Shown: piece by piece, positions 53,563 to 61,955 of the stretch
How the letters are laid out: each line of letters starts with the position of its first letter
How positions within the stretch are numbered: the stretch's first letter is position 1
DNA from: Alistipes excrementigallinarum
Lineage (GTDB): Bacteria; Bacteroidota; Bacteroidia; Bacteroidales; Rikenellaceae
DNA: 64,000 nucleotides
Direction: 5' to 3'
Assembly (NCBI GenBank): GCA_019112825.1
Contig: DXIP01000023.1
Location: 124,001 to 188,000, forward strand
Made by a program: the position numbers and the translations under genes
Notes under the pieces: model-generated
Database searches by the model: none
Told to the model about the DNA's origin: nothing
Seen by the model: only the letters and a program-made list of their open reading frames with translations

Positions 53563-54714
53563 ATGTCCGAATATTACGATGAATACCGGAGCGGCAACGG
53601 CCGCAAGCGGAGCCGCCGTGGTGCGGTGATGCTGCTGCTCGATGTCGTGATGACGGTGCTGGCCTATCTGGCCGTCGTGGCGATGGTGCTGACGCTGTGC
53701 GCGCCCTACGTCCACCCGGCGGGCTCGCGGTTTTTCCCGATTCTGGGGCTGGGTGCGCCGCTGACCTACGTCGCCACCGTGCTGCTGGCCCTCTACTGGG
53801 TCATCCGCTGGCGGTGGGGACGCGCCGGAATGCTGCTCGTCTGCGTCGTGGCGGGGCTCTTCCGGCTGGGGCTCTACTACAAGCCCGAGTTCCGCCGCGC
53901 CTACGAGACCGAGGAGTACGGCCGCGATGCCTTCAAGGTGCTCTCCTACAACATCCGGGGCTTCTACTATCCCAAAGTGGGGTGGCAGGAGGGGCCTATC
54001 GCCGGCCTTCTGGGCGAGCAGGAGCCCGACATCATCTGCCTGCAGGAGTTCGACCACCGGAAGGCGGCCGAGAGCGAGGCCTTCTCGCAGCTGGCCGGCC
54101 GCTACCGCATGACGCTCGGCAACCGCACCGAGGAGCAGAACCGCGCGGAGCGGGGCAGCCAGCAGGCCATCCTGAGCCGCTACCGGATTCTGCGCTCGGG
54201 GACCATCATCCCCCGCACCTCCATCTGGGCCGACCTGCTGGTGGGCGAGGATACCGTCCGGGTCTTCAACAACCACCTCCATTCGACCGAAATCACGGTG
54301 CACGACGCCAAATACCTCACCACGCACCGCTACGTTTCGGATACGGCGCGCGAGGAGAAAATCCGCAGCATCCTCTCCCGCCTGTGCCGCAACAGCGTGC
54401 TGCGGGCCGAGCAGGTCGATACGATTCGCAGCGTGATGGCGGCGACGCCCTACCGGATGATTGTCTGCGGCGACTTCAACGACACCCCCATGTCGTACGT
54501 CTACCGCCGCATGGCGCGCGGGCTGACCGACGCCTTCCGCAGCTGCGGCCGCGGCTACTCCTATACCTTCCAGGGCTTCTTCAACACGCTGCGCATCGAC
54601 TACGTGCTCATGTCCGACGGACTTGAGCCCCTCTCCTACGAGGTGCCCCAGGTCGATTATTCGGACCACCTGCCGGTGGTCGTGCGCCTCAGGCGAAACG
54701 ATGAAAACGACTAA
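53563..54714 (+). CDS. Membrane-anchored endonuclease/exonuclease/phosphatase (EEP) family protein
   Basis: A 383-residue protein. Three hydrophobic helices in residues 20-110 anchor a periplasmic EEP domain. Metal and catalytic motifs are present: SYNIRGF (Asn), ICLQEFD (Glu), CGDFNDTP (Asp/Asn) and YSDHLPV (Asp-His). The family hydrolyses phosphodiesters (nucleases, sphingomyelinases, inositol phosphatases); which one cannot be decided. It is 32 bases after the rhomboid gene and 12 before the YhcH gene. Confidence 0.9.
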   Translation: MSEYYDEYRSGNGRKRSRRGAVMLLLDVVMTVLAYLAVVAMVLTLCAPYVHPAGSRFFPILGLGAPLTYVATVLLALYWVIRWRWGRAGMLLVCVVAGLFRLGLYYKPEFRRAYETEEYGRDAFKVLSYNIRGFYYPKVGWQEGPIAGLLGEQEPDIICLQEFDHRKAAESEAFSQLAGRYRMTLGNRTEEQNRAERGSQQAILSRYRILRSGTIIPRTSIWADLLVGEDTVRVFNNHLHSTEITVHDAKYLTTHRYVSDTAREEKIRSILSRLCRNSVLRAEQVDTIRSVMAATPYRMIVCGDFNDTPMSYVYRRMARGLTDAFRSCGRGYSYTFQGFFNTLRIDYVLMSDGLEPLSYEVPQVDYSDHLPVVVRLRRNDEND

Positions 54715-54726
54715 AACCAAACCGAT

Positions 54727-55176
54727 ATGATTCTCGACACACTGCAGAACAGCGCCCTCTACAACGCGCTTTCGCCCCGCATGGCCCGGGCCTTCGAACA
54801 CATTGCCCGCATCGACTGGACGACCATCGAACCGGGTACCCACGAACTCGACGGCCGCGACATCTACGTCAACGTGATGGACGTCGAGCTGAAGCGTCCC
54901 GCGGATGCCAAGCTCGAGGTGCACAACGCCTACATCGACATCCAGGTGCTCATCCGCGGCGAGCGTGAGGCCTTCGGCTGGAGCCCCCGCGCCGACGTGC
55001 GCAAACCGCTGGGCGAGTTCGACACCGAGAAGGACATCCGCTTCTACGACGACGAGCCGCAGTGCTACTATACGCTCCGTCCGGGCCAGTTCACGATTCT
55101 GCTGCCCGAGGATGCCCACGCTCCGATGGTGGGCGAGGGGTCGATTCGCAAGATTATCGTCAAGGTCCGCAAGTAG
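54727..55176 (+). CDS. YhcH/YjgK/YiaL family protein (NanQ-like sialic acid anomerase)
   Basis: A 149-residue cupin-fold protein. The family pattern is clear: HELDGRDIYVNVMDVELK, AKLEVHNAYIDIQVLIRGEREAFGW, DIRFYDDEPQCYYTLRPGQFTILLPEDAHAPMVGEGSIRKIIVKVRK. The HAP motif and the E/H in the middle are the expected metal ligands. E. coli YhcH (NanQ) is an N-acetylneuraminate anomerase. The next gene is a sialidase, which supports a sialic acid role here. Confidence 0.9.
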   Translation: MILDTLQNSALYNALSPRMARAFEHIARIDWTTIEPGTHELDGRDIYVNVMDVELKRPADAKLEVHNAYIDIQVLIRGEREAFGWSPRADVRKPLGEFDTEKDIRFYDDEPQCYYTLRPGQFTILLPEDAHAPMVGEGSIRKIIVKVRK

Positions 55177-55210
55177 CGCCCTCGGTGGCCGTTGACCCTC
55201 CACGTCCGCG

Positions 55211-56371
55211 ATGAACGCGATGAAGATTTTGTCCGGAATCCTGCTTGCCGCCCTCGTGCTGGGGTGCGGCGGCTGTGCCGGGGCTCCCGAAGAGCCCGTG
55301 AGCACGCTCCTCTTCGCCCCCGGTGACGGAGGCTCGAAGTATTACCGCATTCCGGCGCTGGTGACGGCCGATGACGGCTCGCTGGTGGCCGTGGCCGACC
55401 GCCGGTTGGAGTCGATGGGCGATTTGCCCAACAAAATCGACCTCGTGGCGCGGCGCAGCACCGACGGGGGCCGCACCTGGTCCTCCGTCATCCCGATTGC
55501 CGAACACCGCGGCGACTGCGGCTACGGCGATGCGGCGCTGGTGAGCGATGCCCGCTCGGGCGAGCTGCTCTGCATCTTCGCCTCGGGGCGCGGACTGTGG
55601 GAGTCGACGCCCGAGGCGCCGATTGACATCAACGTCTGCCGGAGCGGCGATTTCGGGCAGACGTGGTCCGCGCCCGAATGCATCACGCCCCAACTGTGGG
55701 GCGCGGCCTGCGCAAATTCCCTTTCGCGGGGGTGGTACGGCGCCTTTGCCGCCTCGGGGCGTGCGCTGCAGCTGCGCGACGGAACGCTGCTCTTCGTCGT
55801 GGCGGCCCGTACGGGGTGCGAGGCCCCGCCGCTGGTCAACTATGTCTGCATGTCGGAGGATGGCGGCCGCAGCTGGCGCCTGCTGCCCACGCCGGTCGAT
55901 ATGAACGGCGACGAGGCGAAGCTCGTCGAGCGGGCCGACGGCAGCTGGCTGATGAGCATCCGCAATCCGGCCAAGGGGCGGCGCAAGTATGCCCTTTCTG
56001 CGGACCGCGGCGCGACGTGGAGCGAGCCGCAGCGGTGGGAGGATATGCCTTCGCCCGCCTGCAACGGCGATATCGTGCGCTATACGCTGCGCGTCGAGGG
56101 CGCCCGGCGCAATCGGATGCTGCACTCGATTCCGCTCGATTCGGTCGAGCGGCGCAACGTCTCGGTGCTGCTCAGCTACGACGAGGGGTGTACGTGGCCC
56201 GTGCGGCGGAGCGTCTGGAGCGGTGATGCCGGCTATTCGTCGCTCACGGTGCTGCCCGACGGCGATATCGGCCTTCTGACCGAGGTGGGCAACTGGGAGC
56301 GCGGCTTCGAAATCTACTTCACGCGTCTGACCCCCGAGTGGCTCACCCGCGGGGAGGATGACGGGCGGTAG
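55211..56371 (+). CDS. Exo-alpha-sialidase lipoprotein (GH33)
   Basis: A 386-residue sialidase. The lipobox VLGC (Cys19) follows MKILSGILLAALV. The RIP motif (YRIPAL, Arg46), Asp63 in VADRR, Glu240 in KLVER and Tyr342 in GDAGY fit the GH33 active site. Five Asp-boxes are present (SxDxGxTW type, at about residues 83, 145, 215, 263 and 322). It releases terminal sialic acid from host mucin or milk glycans at the cell surface or periplasm. ATG 55220 is an alternative start. It ends the rhomboid-EEP-YhcH-sialidase run and is followed by a strong terminator. Confidence 0.94.
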   Translation: MNAMKILSGILLAALVLGCGGCAGAPEEPVSTLLFAPGDGGSKYYRIPALVTADDGSLVAVADRRLESMGDLPNKIDLVARRSTDGGRTWSSVIPIAEHRGDCGYGDAALVSDARSGELLCIFASGRGLWESTPEAPIDINVCRSGDFGQTWSAPECITPQLWGAACANSLSRGWYGAFAASGRALQLRDGTLLFVVAARTGCEAPPLVNYVCMSEDGGRSWRLLPTPVDMNGDEAKLVERADGSWLMSIRNPAKGRRKYALSADRGATWSEPQRWEDMPSPACNGDIVRYTLRVEGARRNRMLHSIPLDSVERRNVSVLLSYDEGCTWPVRRSVWSGDAGYSSLTVLPDGDIGLLTEVGNWERGFEIYFTRLTPEWLTRGEDDGR

Positions 56372-56408
56372 CACGCAAGGCTCCGGGAGCCGTCTATCCG
56401 TAATATGC

Positions 56409-56456
56409 AAAAAAAGAGCGTGGGCAAGACCAACAGGTCTTGCCCACGCTCTTTAT
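56409..56456. terminator. Bidirectional terminator between sialidase and UDP-glucose dehydrogenase genes
   Basis: A 19-bp perfect stem (56413-56431 with 56436-56454), loop AACA, with A7 at the left end of the element that serves the minus-strand transcript and TTT on the right. Confidence 0.94.
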
Positions 56457-56575
56457 GTGTTCCGGGTCTCTTCCGGCTTCGGTCCGGCAGTTTCCGGTCC
56501 GGCAGCCCTTCCGCTTCCTGCCTCCTGCCTTCCGCCCGGCACCATGTTCGCGCCGGGTCGCCGGCCCTGCACCGG

Positions 56576-57889
<1,314 letters not shown>

Positions 57890-58126
57890 TGGGTTGCGGT
57901 TTCTGCCCGAAAACGGGGCATCCGCTTTACCGCCAGGCGGAAAGAATGCGGCGGCCGTTTCTGCCCGTGAGCAGACTCTTCGGGACGGGTTCCGGCCGGC
58001 AGACGCACTGCGGACGTATCGTTTTCGTTCGGTTGAACAATTGGGTTCGGATGGCTCCGCGCAGGTGCGGAGGCGTATCGGAGGGGGTTATCCGTCGGGG
58101 GGGGCGGACGGTCGGCCGACACCCGG
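57890..58126 (-). other. Long leader of the UDP-glucose dehydrogenase gene
   Basis: About 230 nt between the predicted start and ATG. It is GC-rich and contains a G8 run on the + strand (58097-58104; C8 in the RNA). No riboswitch or attenuator that I can recognise. Whether the leader is real depends on the promoter call. Confidence 0.4.
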
Positions 58127-58158
58127 CAAAAGTAGCTCATATTCCCGAGAAATGCAAA
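58127..58158 (-). promoter_or_regulatory. Promoter of the UDP-glucose dehydrogenase gene
   Basis: TTTG (58155-58158), 20 bases, TACTTTTG (58127-58134) on the minus strand. Confidence 0.72.
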
Positions 58159-58468
58159 TAAATTGCCCTGAGAGCCGGACCTTTGCATCTTCCAAAGAAG
58201 CCCCGGTGTCCCGACAGCCCGACGCCCGACGCTTTGACGCTTCGGCAGCCCGATGCTTGATGTCTCGGAGTTCCGGCACCGTCTTCCGGCTGCACACCTT
58301 GTCGCGACCCATCGGCCTCCGCTTGCCCGCGGGGAATGCACAATGCGCCGACGGCCGCCCTGTCCGGGCAGCTGTCGGCGCGGTATGGTATGCACTCGGA
58401 GCTTCGGCGTGCCGGCGGTCCGGACCGCCGAAGCAGGGGGCCGTCGTGTGGCGGGTGCTCCGCAGCGG
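58159..58468. other. Intergenic region downstream of the fimbrillin-like gene
   Basis: Between the fimbrillin-like stop and the ugd promoter. It contains a perfect 18-bp palindrome CGGCGGTCC-GGACCGCCG (58413-58430), nested in a larger GCTTCGGCG/CGCCGAAGC pair (58401-58434), which may act as a weak terminator of the fimbrillin-like gene. Short CCCGACGC-like repeats lie at 58213-58230. No coding sequence. Confidence 0.45.
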
Positions 58469-59434
58469 TTAGTGCGGGTAGAGCGGATTGCCCGTCTCGT
58501 CGACATCGACCCAGTCGGTGACGCCGACCGAGGGGAAGGTGACCGTGTTGGCGTCGATGACGGCCAGATACTGGTAGGAATTTCCGGCCTGGAGCTCCCC
58601 GTCGGGTACGGGAACCTGGACGGTGTAGACGTGGGGCGTGGGGTCGTAGTTCATGTTGAGCGTCAGCGTGAGCGTCATCGGCGAGGTGGTCTGCAGCGGC
58701 AGCATCGTATATTGGAGCTTCATGCCGTTGATGCCCATCGCGGCGGGCTGCGTGGCGTATTCCGTGGCGGGGGTGATGATGCCGGTGGTCAGGTCCATGC
58801 TGGCGCCCGGCTGCGGCACGGTGATGGTTGCCGAAGCGATGGATTGCAGCACGACCCCCGTGCCGGCCTGGATTTCGAAGCATACCTGCGTGGCCGAGTG
58901 GTTCAGCACAATCGGCACGGTCACCTGCGAACCGTCGATTTCATAGTCGGCGCACCCCCACCAGAGGTAGTCCACGCCGTTGGAGAGCGCCACCGAGGTG
59001 CCCATCTGGAAGGTCGGCGGCACCAGGTCGTTGTTCGTCGAGACGGCGTAGAAGTCGAAGGTGCCGTTGCTCAGGTACATCTTGTAGCCGCTCTGCCCCG
59101 TCAGCATGCCGGCCTGCTGGGCCGTATAGGTGCCGCGGGCCATCGGCGAGGTGGAGTGGGTCTCGTCCGTGCCGCCGTGATAGGCGAATATCCGCACGAC
59201 GGTCCCCTCGGCAATGGGGGACATCGAGCGGGTCATGTTGATGCTTTCGACCGTGGCGTGGAACCCCACGAGGTTGTCGGCCGCAGCGGTACCGTCGTCC
59301 GACGAGCCGGAGGAGCCTTGCGAGGAGGTGTTGCCCCCTTCGTCGATGGTGATAGTTGTCTTGGAGCATCCGCCGAGCAGCAGCGCCGCTGCCGCAAGCA
59401 GGGAGAGCATTCCCGTAAATCGAGTTGTTTTCAT
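58469..59434 (-). CDS. Fimbrillin-like lipoprotein
   Basis: A 321-residue lipoprotein with lipobox LLGGC (Cys near residue 23) and a Ser/Gly-rich spacer. The mature domain starts with a beta-rich unit (NLVGFHATVESINMTRSM, then TVVRIFAYHGGTDE) and ends with the FimA-like closing (VTFPSVGVTDWVDVDETG). This fits the fimbrillin/FimA-Mfa-like superfamily of Bacteroidota fimbriae, whose subunits are exported as lipoproteins and polymerised after a protease trims them. It could be a stalk, anchor or tip subunit. ATG 59434 is preceded by a 9-bp inverted repeat in the leader. Confidence 0.82.
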   Translation of the reverse strand: MKTTRFTGMLSLLAAAALLLGGCSKTTITIDEGGNTSSQGSSGSSDDGTAAADNLVGFHATVESINMTRSMSPIAEGTVVRIFAYHGGTDETHSTSPMARGTYTAQQAGMLTGQSGYKMYLSNGTFDFYAVSTNNDLVPPTFQMGTSVALSNGVDYLWWGCADYEIDGSQVTVPIVLNHSATQVCFEIQAGTGVVLQSIASATITVPQPGASMDLTTGIITPATEYATQPAAMGINGMKLQYTMLPLQTTSPMTLTLTLNMNYDPTPHVYTVQVPVPDGELQAGNSYQYLAVIDANTVTFPSVGVTDWVDVDETGNPLYPH

Positions 59435-59439
59435 GGTGT

Positions 59440-59472
59440 GTGAATCGGATATAAGGTGTTTGCCCGATTCAC
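59440..59472 (-). promoter_or_regulatory. Leader stem-loop or operator immediately before the fimbrillin-like start
   Basis: Arms GTGAATCGG (59440-59448) and CCGATTCAC (59464-59472) form a perfect 9-bp inverted repeat with a 15-base spacer, ending 5 bases before the ATG at 59434. It could be an RNA hairpin limiting ribosome access or a DNA operator. Confidence 0.6.
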
Positions 59473-59639
59473 GCAACATCTGTGCCGCAGCGCAACGGAA
59501 GCAGTGGAGCTGGTCCCAGCCGTCTTCGTGAAAGACGTGGGGCCCGCCCGGGGGCTCCCCCTTTACGCCATCCACGCATGCTGGGGCGGAAAAGCGGGGT
59601 TGAGGGTATGCGGGCGAAGGCCGCTCTGTTCGGGGCAGC

Positions 59640-60185
59640 CTACCGGAGCAGCTGTTCGATGAGGGCGGTCAGCTCGGCAAACGTCTCGGGCGAGTAGCCC
59701 GCACGGCTGGCTACCACCGTGCCGTCGGGGTCGATGAGGATGTTGCGCGGCACATAGCGCGTGGCATAGAGGCCGTAGATGCTTCCGTCGGGGTCGACGC
59801 CGATGGGGAAGTCATAGCCTTGCGTGGAGGCAAAGGCCCCGACCGTCTCTGTGCTCTCCTCGCGGGCAACGGGCAGAAAGAGGAACTTCCTCCCGCCGAA
59901 GCGTCGGGCGAGCTCCTGCGGAACCTCCGCCATCTCGCGCCCGCACTCGGGACACCACGTGTTCCAGAAGGTGAGCAGCACAACCTCGCCCCGCAGCGAC
60001 GAGAGGGTCGTCGACGTGCCGTCAAGCATCTCGACGGTGAAGTCCGGGGCGGGCTCACCGTCGCCGACGAGCGTCGTCGCGGCGATGTCGTCGTCGTTGT
60101 CACGGATGCATCCCGAATTCGTTGCAGCCAGCAGCAGTACGGCTGCCAGGCAGAGTTTCGCAAGTGGAAAGATACGAGGAGTCAT
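59640..60185 (-). CDS. TlpA/thioredoxin-like lipoprotein
   Basis: A 181-residue periplasmic thiol-disulfide protein. Lipobox region LLAATNSGC. The thioredoxin fold is marked by PAPDFTVEMLDG, the active site FWNTWCPECGREM (WCPEC), and the cis-proline loop ATRYVPRNILIDPDG. It probably reduces or oxidises disulfides in envelope proteins. It is 205 bases upstream of the fimbrillin-like gene on the same strand; the two could be one transcript. ATG 60185 gives the lipoprotein signal. Confidence 0.9.
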   Translation of the reverse strand: MTPRIFPLAKLCLAAVLLLAATNSGCIRDNDDDIAATTLVGDGEPAPDFTVEMLDGTSTTLSSLRGEVVLLTFWNTWCPECGREMAEVPQELARRFGGRKFLFLPVAREESTETVGAFASTQGYDFPIGVDPDGSIYGLYATRYVPRNILIDPDGTVVASRAGYSPETFAELTALIEQLLR

Positions 60186-60384
60186 GATTCGGCCGGTTTT
60201 GGAGCGCCCCGCCCGCCGTTTCGGGACGGGTGACGCCCTTTTCAACTTTCCAAGATAACAATTTTTTTTGAGAAAATGGATGGCAATAATGATAAATGTA
60301 TACGATTCCGGCCATGTTCATTTTGGGGCGAAATTTGGTACGTGAAGTCGGCGCGTTTTTGCTCTTGTCACGACGATTATTTTT

Positions 60385-60411
60385 TTAATACATTGAAAAT
60401 CAATGTATTAA
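60385..60411. promoter_or_regulatory. AT-rich perfect hairpin next to the G10 tract
   Basis: TTAATACATTGA (60385-60396) pairs with TCAATGTATTAA (60400-60411) around AAA. On the minus strand it runs into T7, so it may be a terminator for leftward transcription, or an operator for the divergent genes. Confidence 0.55.
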
Positions 60412-60420
60412 GAAAATTGA

Positions 60421-60430
60421 GGGGGGGGGG
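60421..60430. repeat. G10 homopolymer tract upstream of the regulator gene
   Basis: Ten consecutive G in AT-rich DNA, about 28 bases upstream of the putative -33 element of the regulator gene and 150 bases upstream of its ATG. Confidence 0.85.
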
Positions 60431-60580
60431 ATTTTTTGATTTTTAACAGACCAAAACTTGTTTTTTTGAATAGTTTGTCTTATATTCGTAAGACGGAATC
60501 GTTTGAAGGGATGAACTGTCCGATGCGGGAGATGAGCGTGGAGCGGTAAAAATCGGACGAAATGGAACTTTTTCGTGGCT

Positions 60581-61768
60581 ATGTTCGCAAAGGTATTTTA
60601 CTCCATAGCTCATTTTGTCTTTATTCTGCATCTGCTTTTTGCCTGCGTGTTGTGGCTTCGCGCCCGCGGGAATGTGAAGATGCAGGCGCTTGCGCTGCTC
60701 ATGGCGCTTCTGGCGGTCTTCTTTCTGCTCAAGCTGTGGGCTTTCGGCCTTGTGCTGCATCCGCTCGATTTGCGTCCGACGCTCATGAGCGGATATGTCA
60801 CCATGGTGCTCTGCATGGTGCCCCGAATCTGGTTTACCTCGCCCCGGACCGTGTTCCGGAATTCGCTGTGCGTCCTTCTGCCGGGTCTCTTCCCGCTGTT
60901 TCTCTATCTGATAGCCCGTCTGTCGGGGGTGCAGTTTCATGAATTGGAGTTCGACGTTTCGCTGTGGAGCGTGCTTTCGCGCCCCGACGTCTGGCTGCGT
61001 CTGTTGATGTTTCTGCCGATTCCCTGGTATGCCATCCGCTCGTTCCGGATTCTGTGTCGTGTAGCCGTCGAGAAGCACTCGGCCTGTGCACGGGTCTATG
61101 CGGTGGGGTGCCTTGGGTTCATTCCCGCATACCTCTTTGTCTTTCTCGACGGTTCGATGCCTTCGCAGCTCGGCGTGCAGCTCTACTTCCTGCTTTTCGA
61201 CGGTGTGCTGGTCTATCTGGTGCTTTTCGGCGTGCACGAATGCTTCGGGGCGGAAAAATTCCCCCCCCCGGGCGTAAATGCCTCTTTGGAGTCTGTAACG
61301 GATTCTTTGCCAGCTGATTGTGCGGACGGATGCGGGCCGCTTCCAGCCTCTGAATCCGCCTCTGAAACGGGAGCTGACACCCCCGTGCAGCCCGGAGCCG
61401 TTCCGGAGCCCAAATCGATAAGTCCGCTCTATGCGCGTCTGGAGAGTTACATGCAGCACGACGAACCGTGGCGGAATCCCGAACTCACGCTGGCCGATGT
61501 CGTTTCAATGCTCTATACCAACCGCACTTCGCTGGCCCAGGCAATCCGTGAGGCCGGGTATGCCGGCTTCAAGGAGTATGTCGGCTACTACCGCATCCGG
61601 GAGTTCAAACGTCTGGTCGGATTGGGCAGGGTTGAGTCTCTCGAGCAGGGCTTTCGAGCCGTAGGTTTCCGGTCCAAAACCACGGCTTTCCGCAATTTCT
61701 CCCGCTTCGAAGAGATGACCCCCATGGAGTATGTCCGCCGCCATTCTCCGGTCGCTGTCAGAGAGTAG
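60581..61768 (+). CDS. Membrane-bound AraC-type transcriptional regulator
   Basis: A 395-residue protein. Residues 1-220 contain about seven hydrophobic helices (AHFVFILHLLFACVLWL, MQALALLMALLAVFFLLKLWAFGLV, TLMSGYVTMVLCMV, SLCVLLPGLFPLFLYLIA and so on), a sensor-like membrane domain. Residues 295-395 are an AraC-type double helix-turn-helix: LTLADVVSMLYTNRTSLAQAIREAGYAGFKEYVGYYRIREFKR, then LEQGFRAVGFRSKTTAFRNFSRFEEMTPMEYVR. Between them (residues 221-294) is a flexible linker with a C9 run at 61261-61269. It would control nearby envelope or fimbrial genes. GTG 60575 is an alternative start two codons upstream. Confidence 0.9.
   Translation: MFAKVFYSIAHFVFILHLLFACVLWLRARGNVKMQALALLMALLAVFFLLKLWAFGLVLHPLDLRPTLMSGYVTMVLCMVPRIWFTSPRTVFRNSLCVLLPGLFPLFLYLIARLSGVQFHELEFDVSLWSVLSRPDVWLRLLMFLPIPWYAIRSFRILCRVAVEKHSACARVYAVGCLGFIPAYLFVFLDGSMPSQLGVQLYFLLFDGVLVYLVLFGVHECFGAEKFPPPGVNASLESVTDSLPADCADGCGPLPASESASETGADTPVQPGAVPEPKSISPLYARLESYMQHDEPWRNPELTLADVVSMLYTNRTSLAQAIREAGYAGFKEYVGYYRIREFKRLVGLGRVESLEQGFRAVGFRSKTTAFRNFSRFEEMTPMEYVRRHSPVAVRE
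61261..61269 (+). repeat. C9 homopolymer inside the regulator coding sequence
   Basis: The codons TTC CCC CCC CCG encode FPPP at residues 227-230. Loss of one C reaches TAA at 61275-61277; gain of one C reaches a stop ending at 61317. Either shift removes the DNA-binding domain. Confidence 0.9.
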
Positions 61769-61880
61769 TTTTTTGTCTTTTTGGAATCACCTTGTTTTTA
61801 CGGTACCGTTTTGGCCTTTTTACTGCTAAAATGGAACCAAATCATTGTCGTTTTTCCTCTGAATTGAGTAAACGGATTTA

Positions 61881-61888
61881 TAATTTTG
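61881..61888 (+). promoter_or_regulatory. Promoter -7 box of the DUF3575-DUF3868 operon
   Basis: TAATTTTG matches TAnnTTTG. Start near 61895. Confidence 0.68.
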
Positions 61889-61902
61889 TCCTCACGAAAG
61901 TA

Positions 61903-61931
61903 CCTCCGATAGAACGTTGTTCCATCGGGGG
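61903..61931 (+). promoter_or_regulatory. Leader stem-loop of the DUF3575 operon
   Basis: CCTCCGAT (61903-61910) pairs with ATCGGGGG (61924-61931) with one G-U, and inside GAAC (912-915) pairs with GTTC (919-922) around GTT. It would form near the 5' end of the mRNA, as in mRNA-stabilising or regulatory leaders. Confidence 0.6.
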
Positions 61932-61955
61932 CAGCTAACTTTTCGAAAAGGGTAT

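Larger units (their letters stand above)
60186..60580. other. AT-rich divergent intergenic region
   Basis: Much more AT-rich than the surrounding coding DNA. It holds a perfect 12-bp hairpin (60385-60411), a G10 run (60421-60430), and a possible + promoter: TTG (60458-60460), 20 bases, TATATTCG (60481-60488). On the minus strand there are only near-matches to the -7 box (TACATTTA at 60296-60303 region and TATCTTGG near 60256). Confidence 0.55.

Noticed and set aside
58413..58430. Perfect palindrome CGGCGGTCC-GGACCGCCG as a regulator site
   Set aside because: It lies 3' of the fimbrillin-like gene, nested in a larger hairpin; a weak terminator is more likely than an operator, so it is only noted in the region entry.
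60385..60411. Inverted repeat of an invertible promoter (Mpi/Tsr type)
   Set aside because: Invertible promoters need two distant repeats around the promoter; here both arms are three bases apart and no second copy was seen within the divergent region, nor any recombinase gene in the window.
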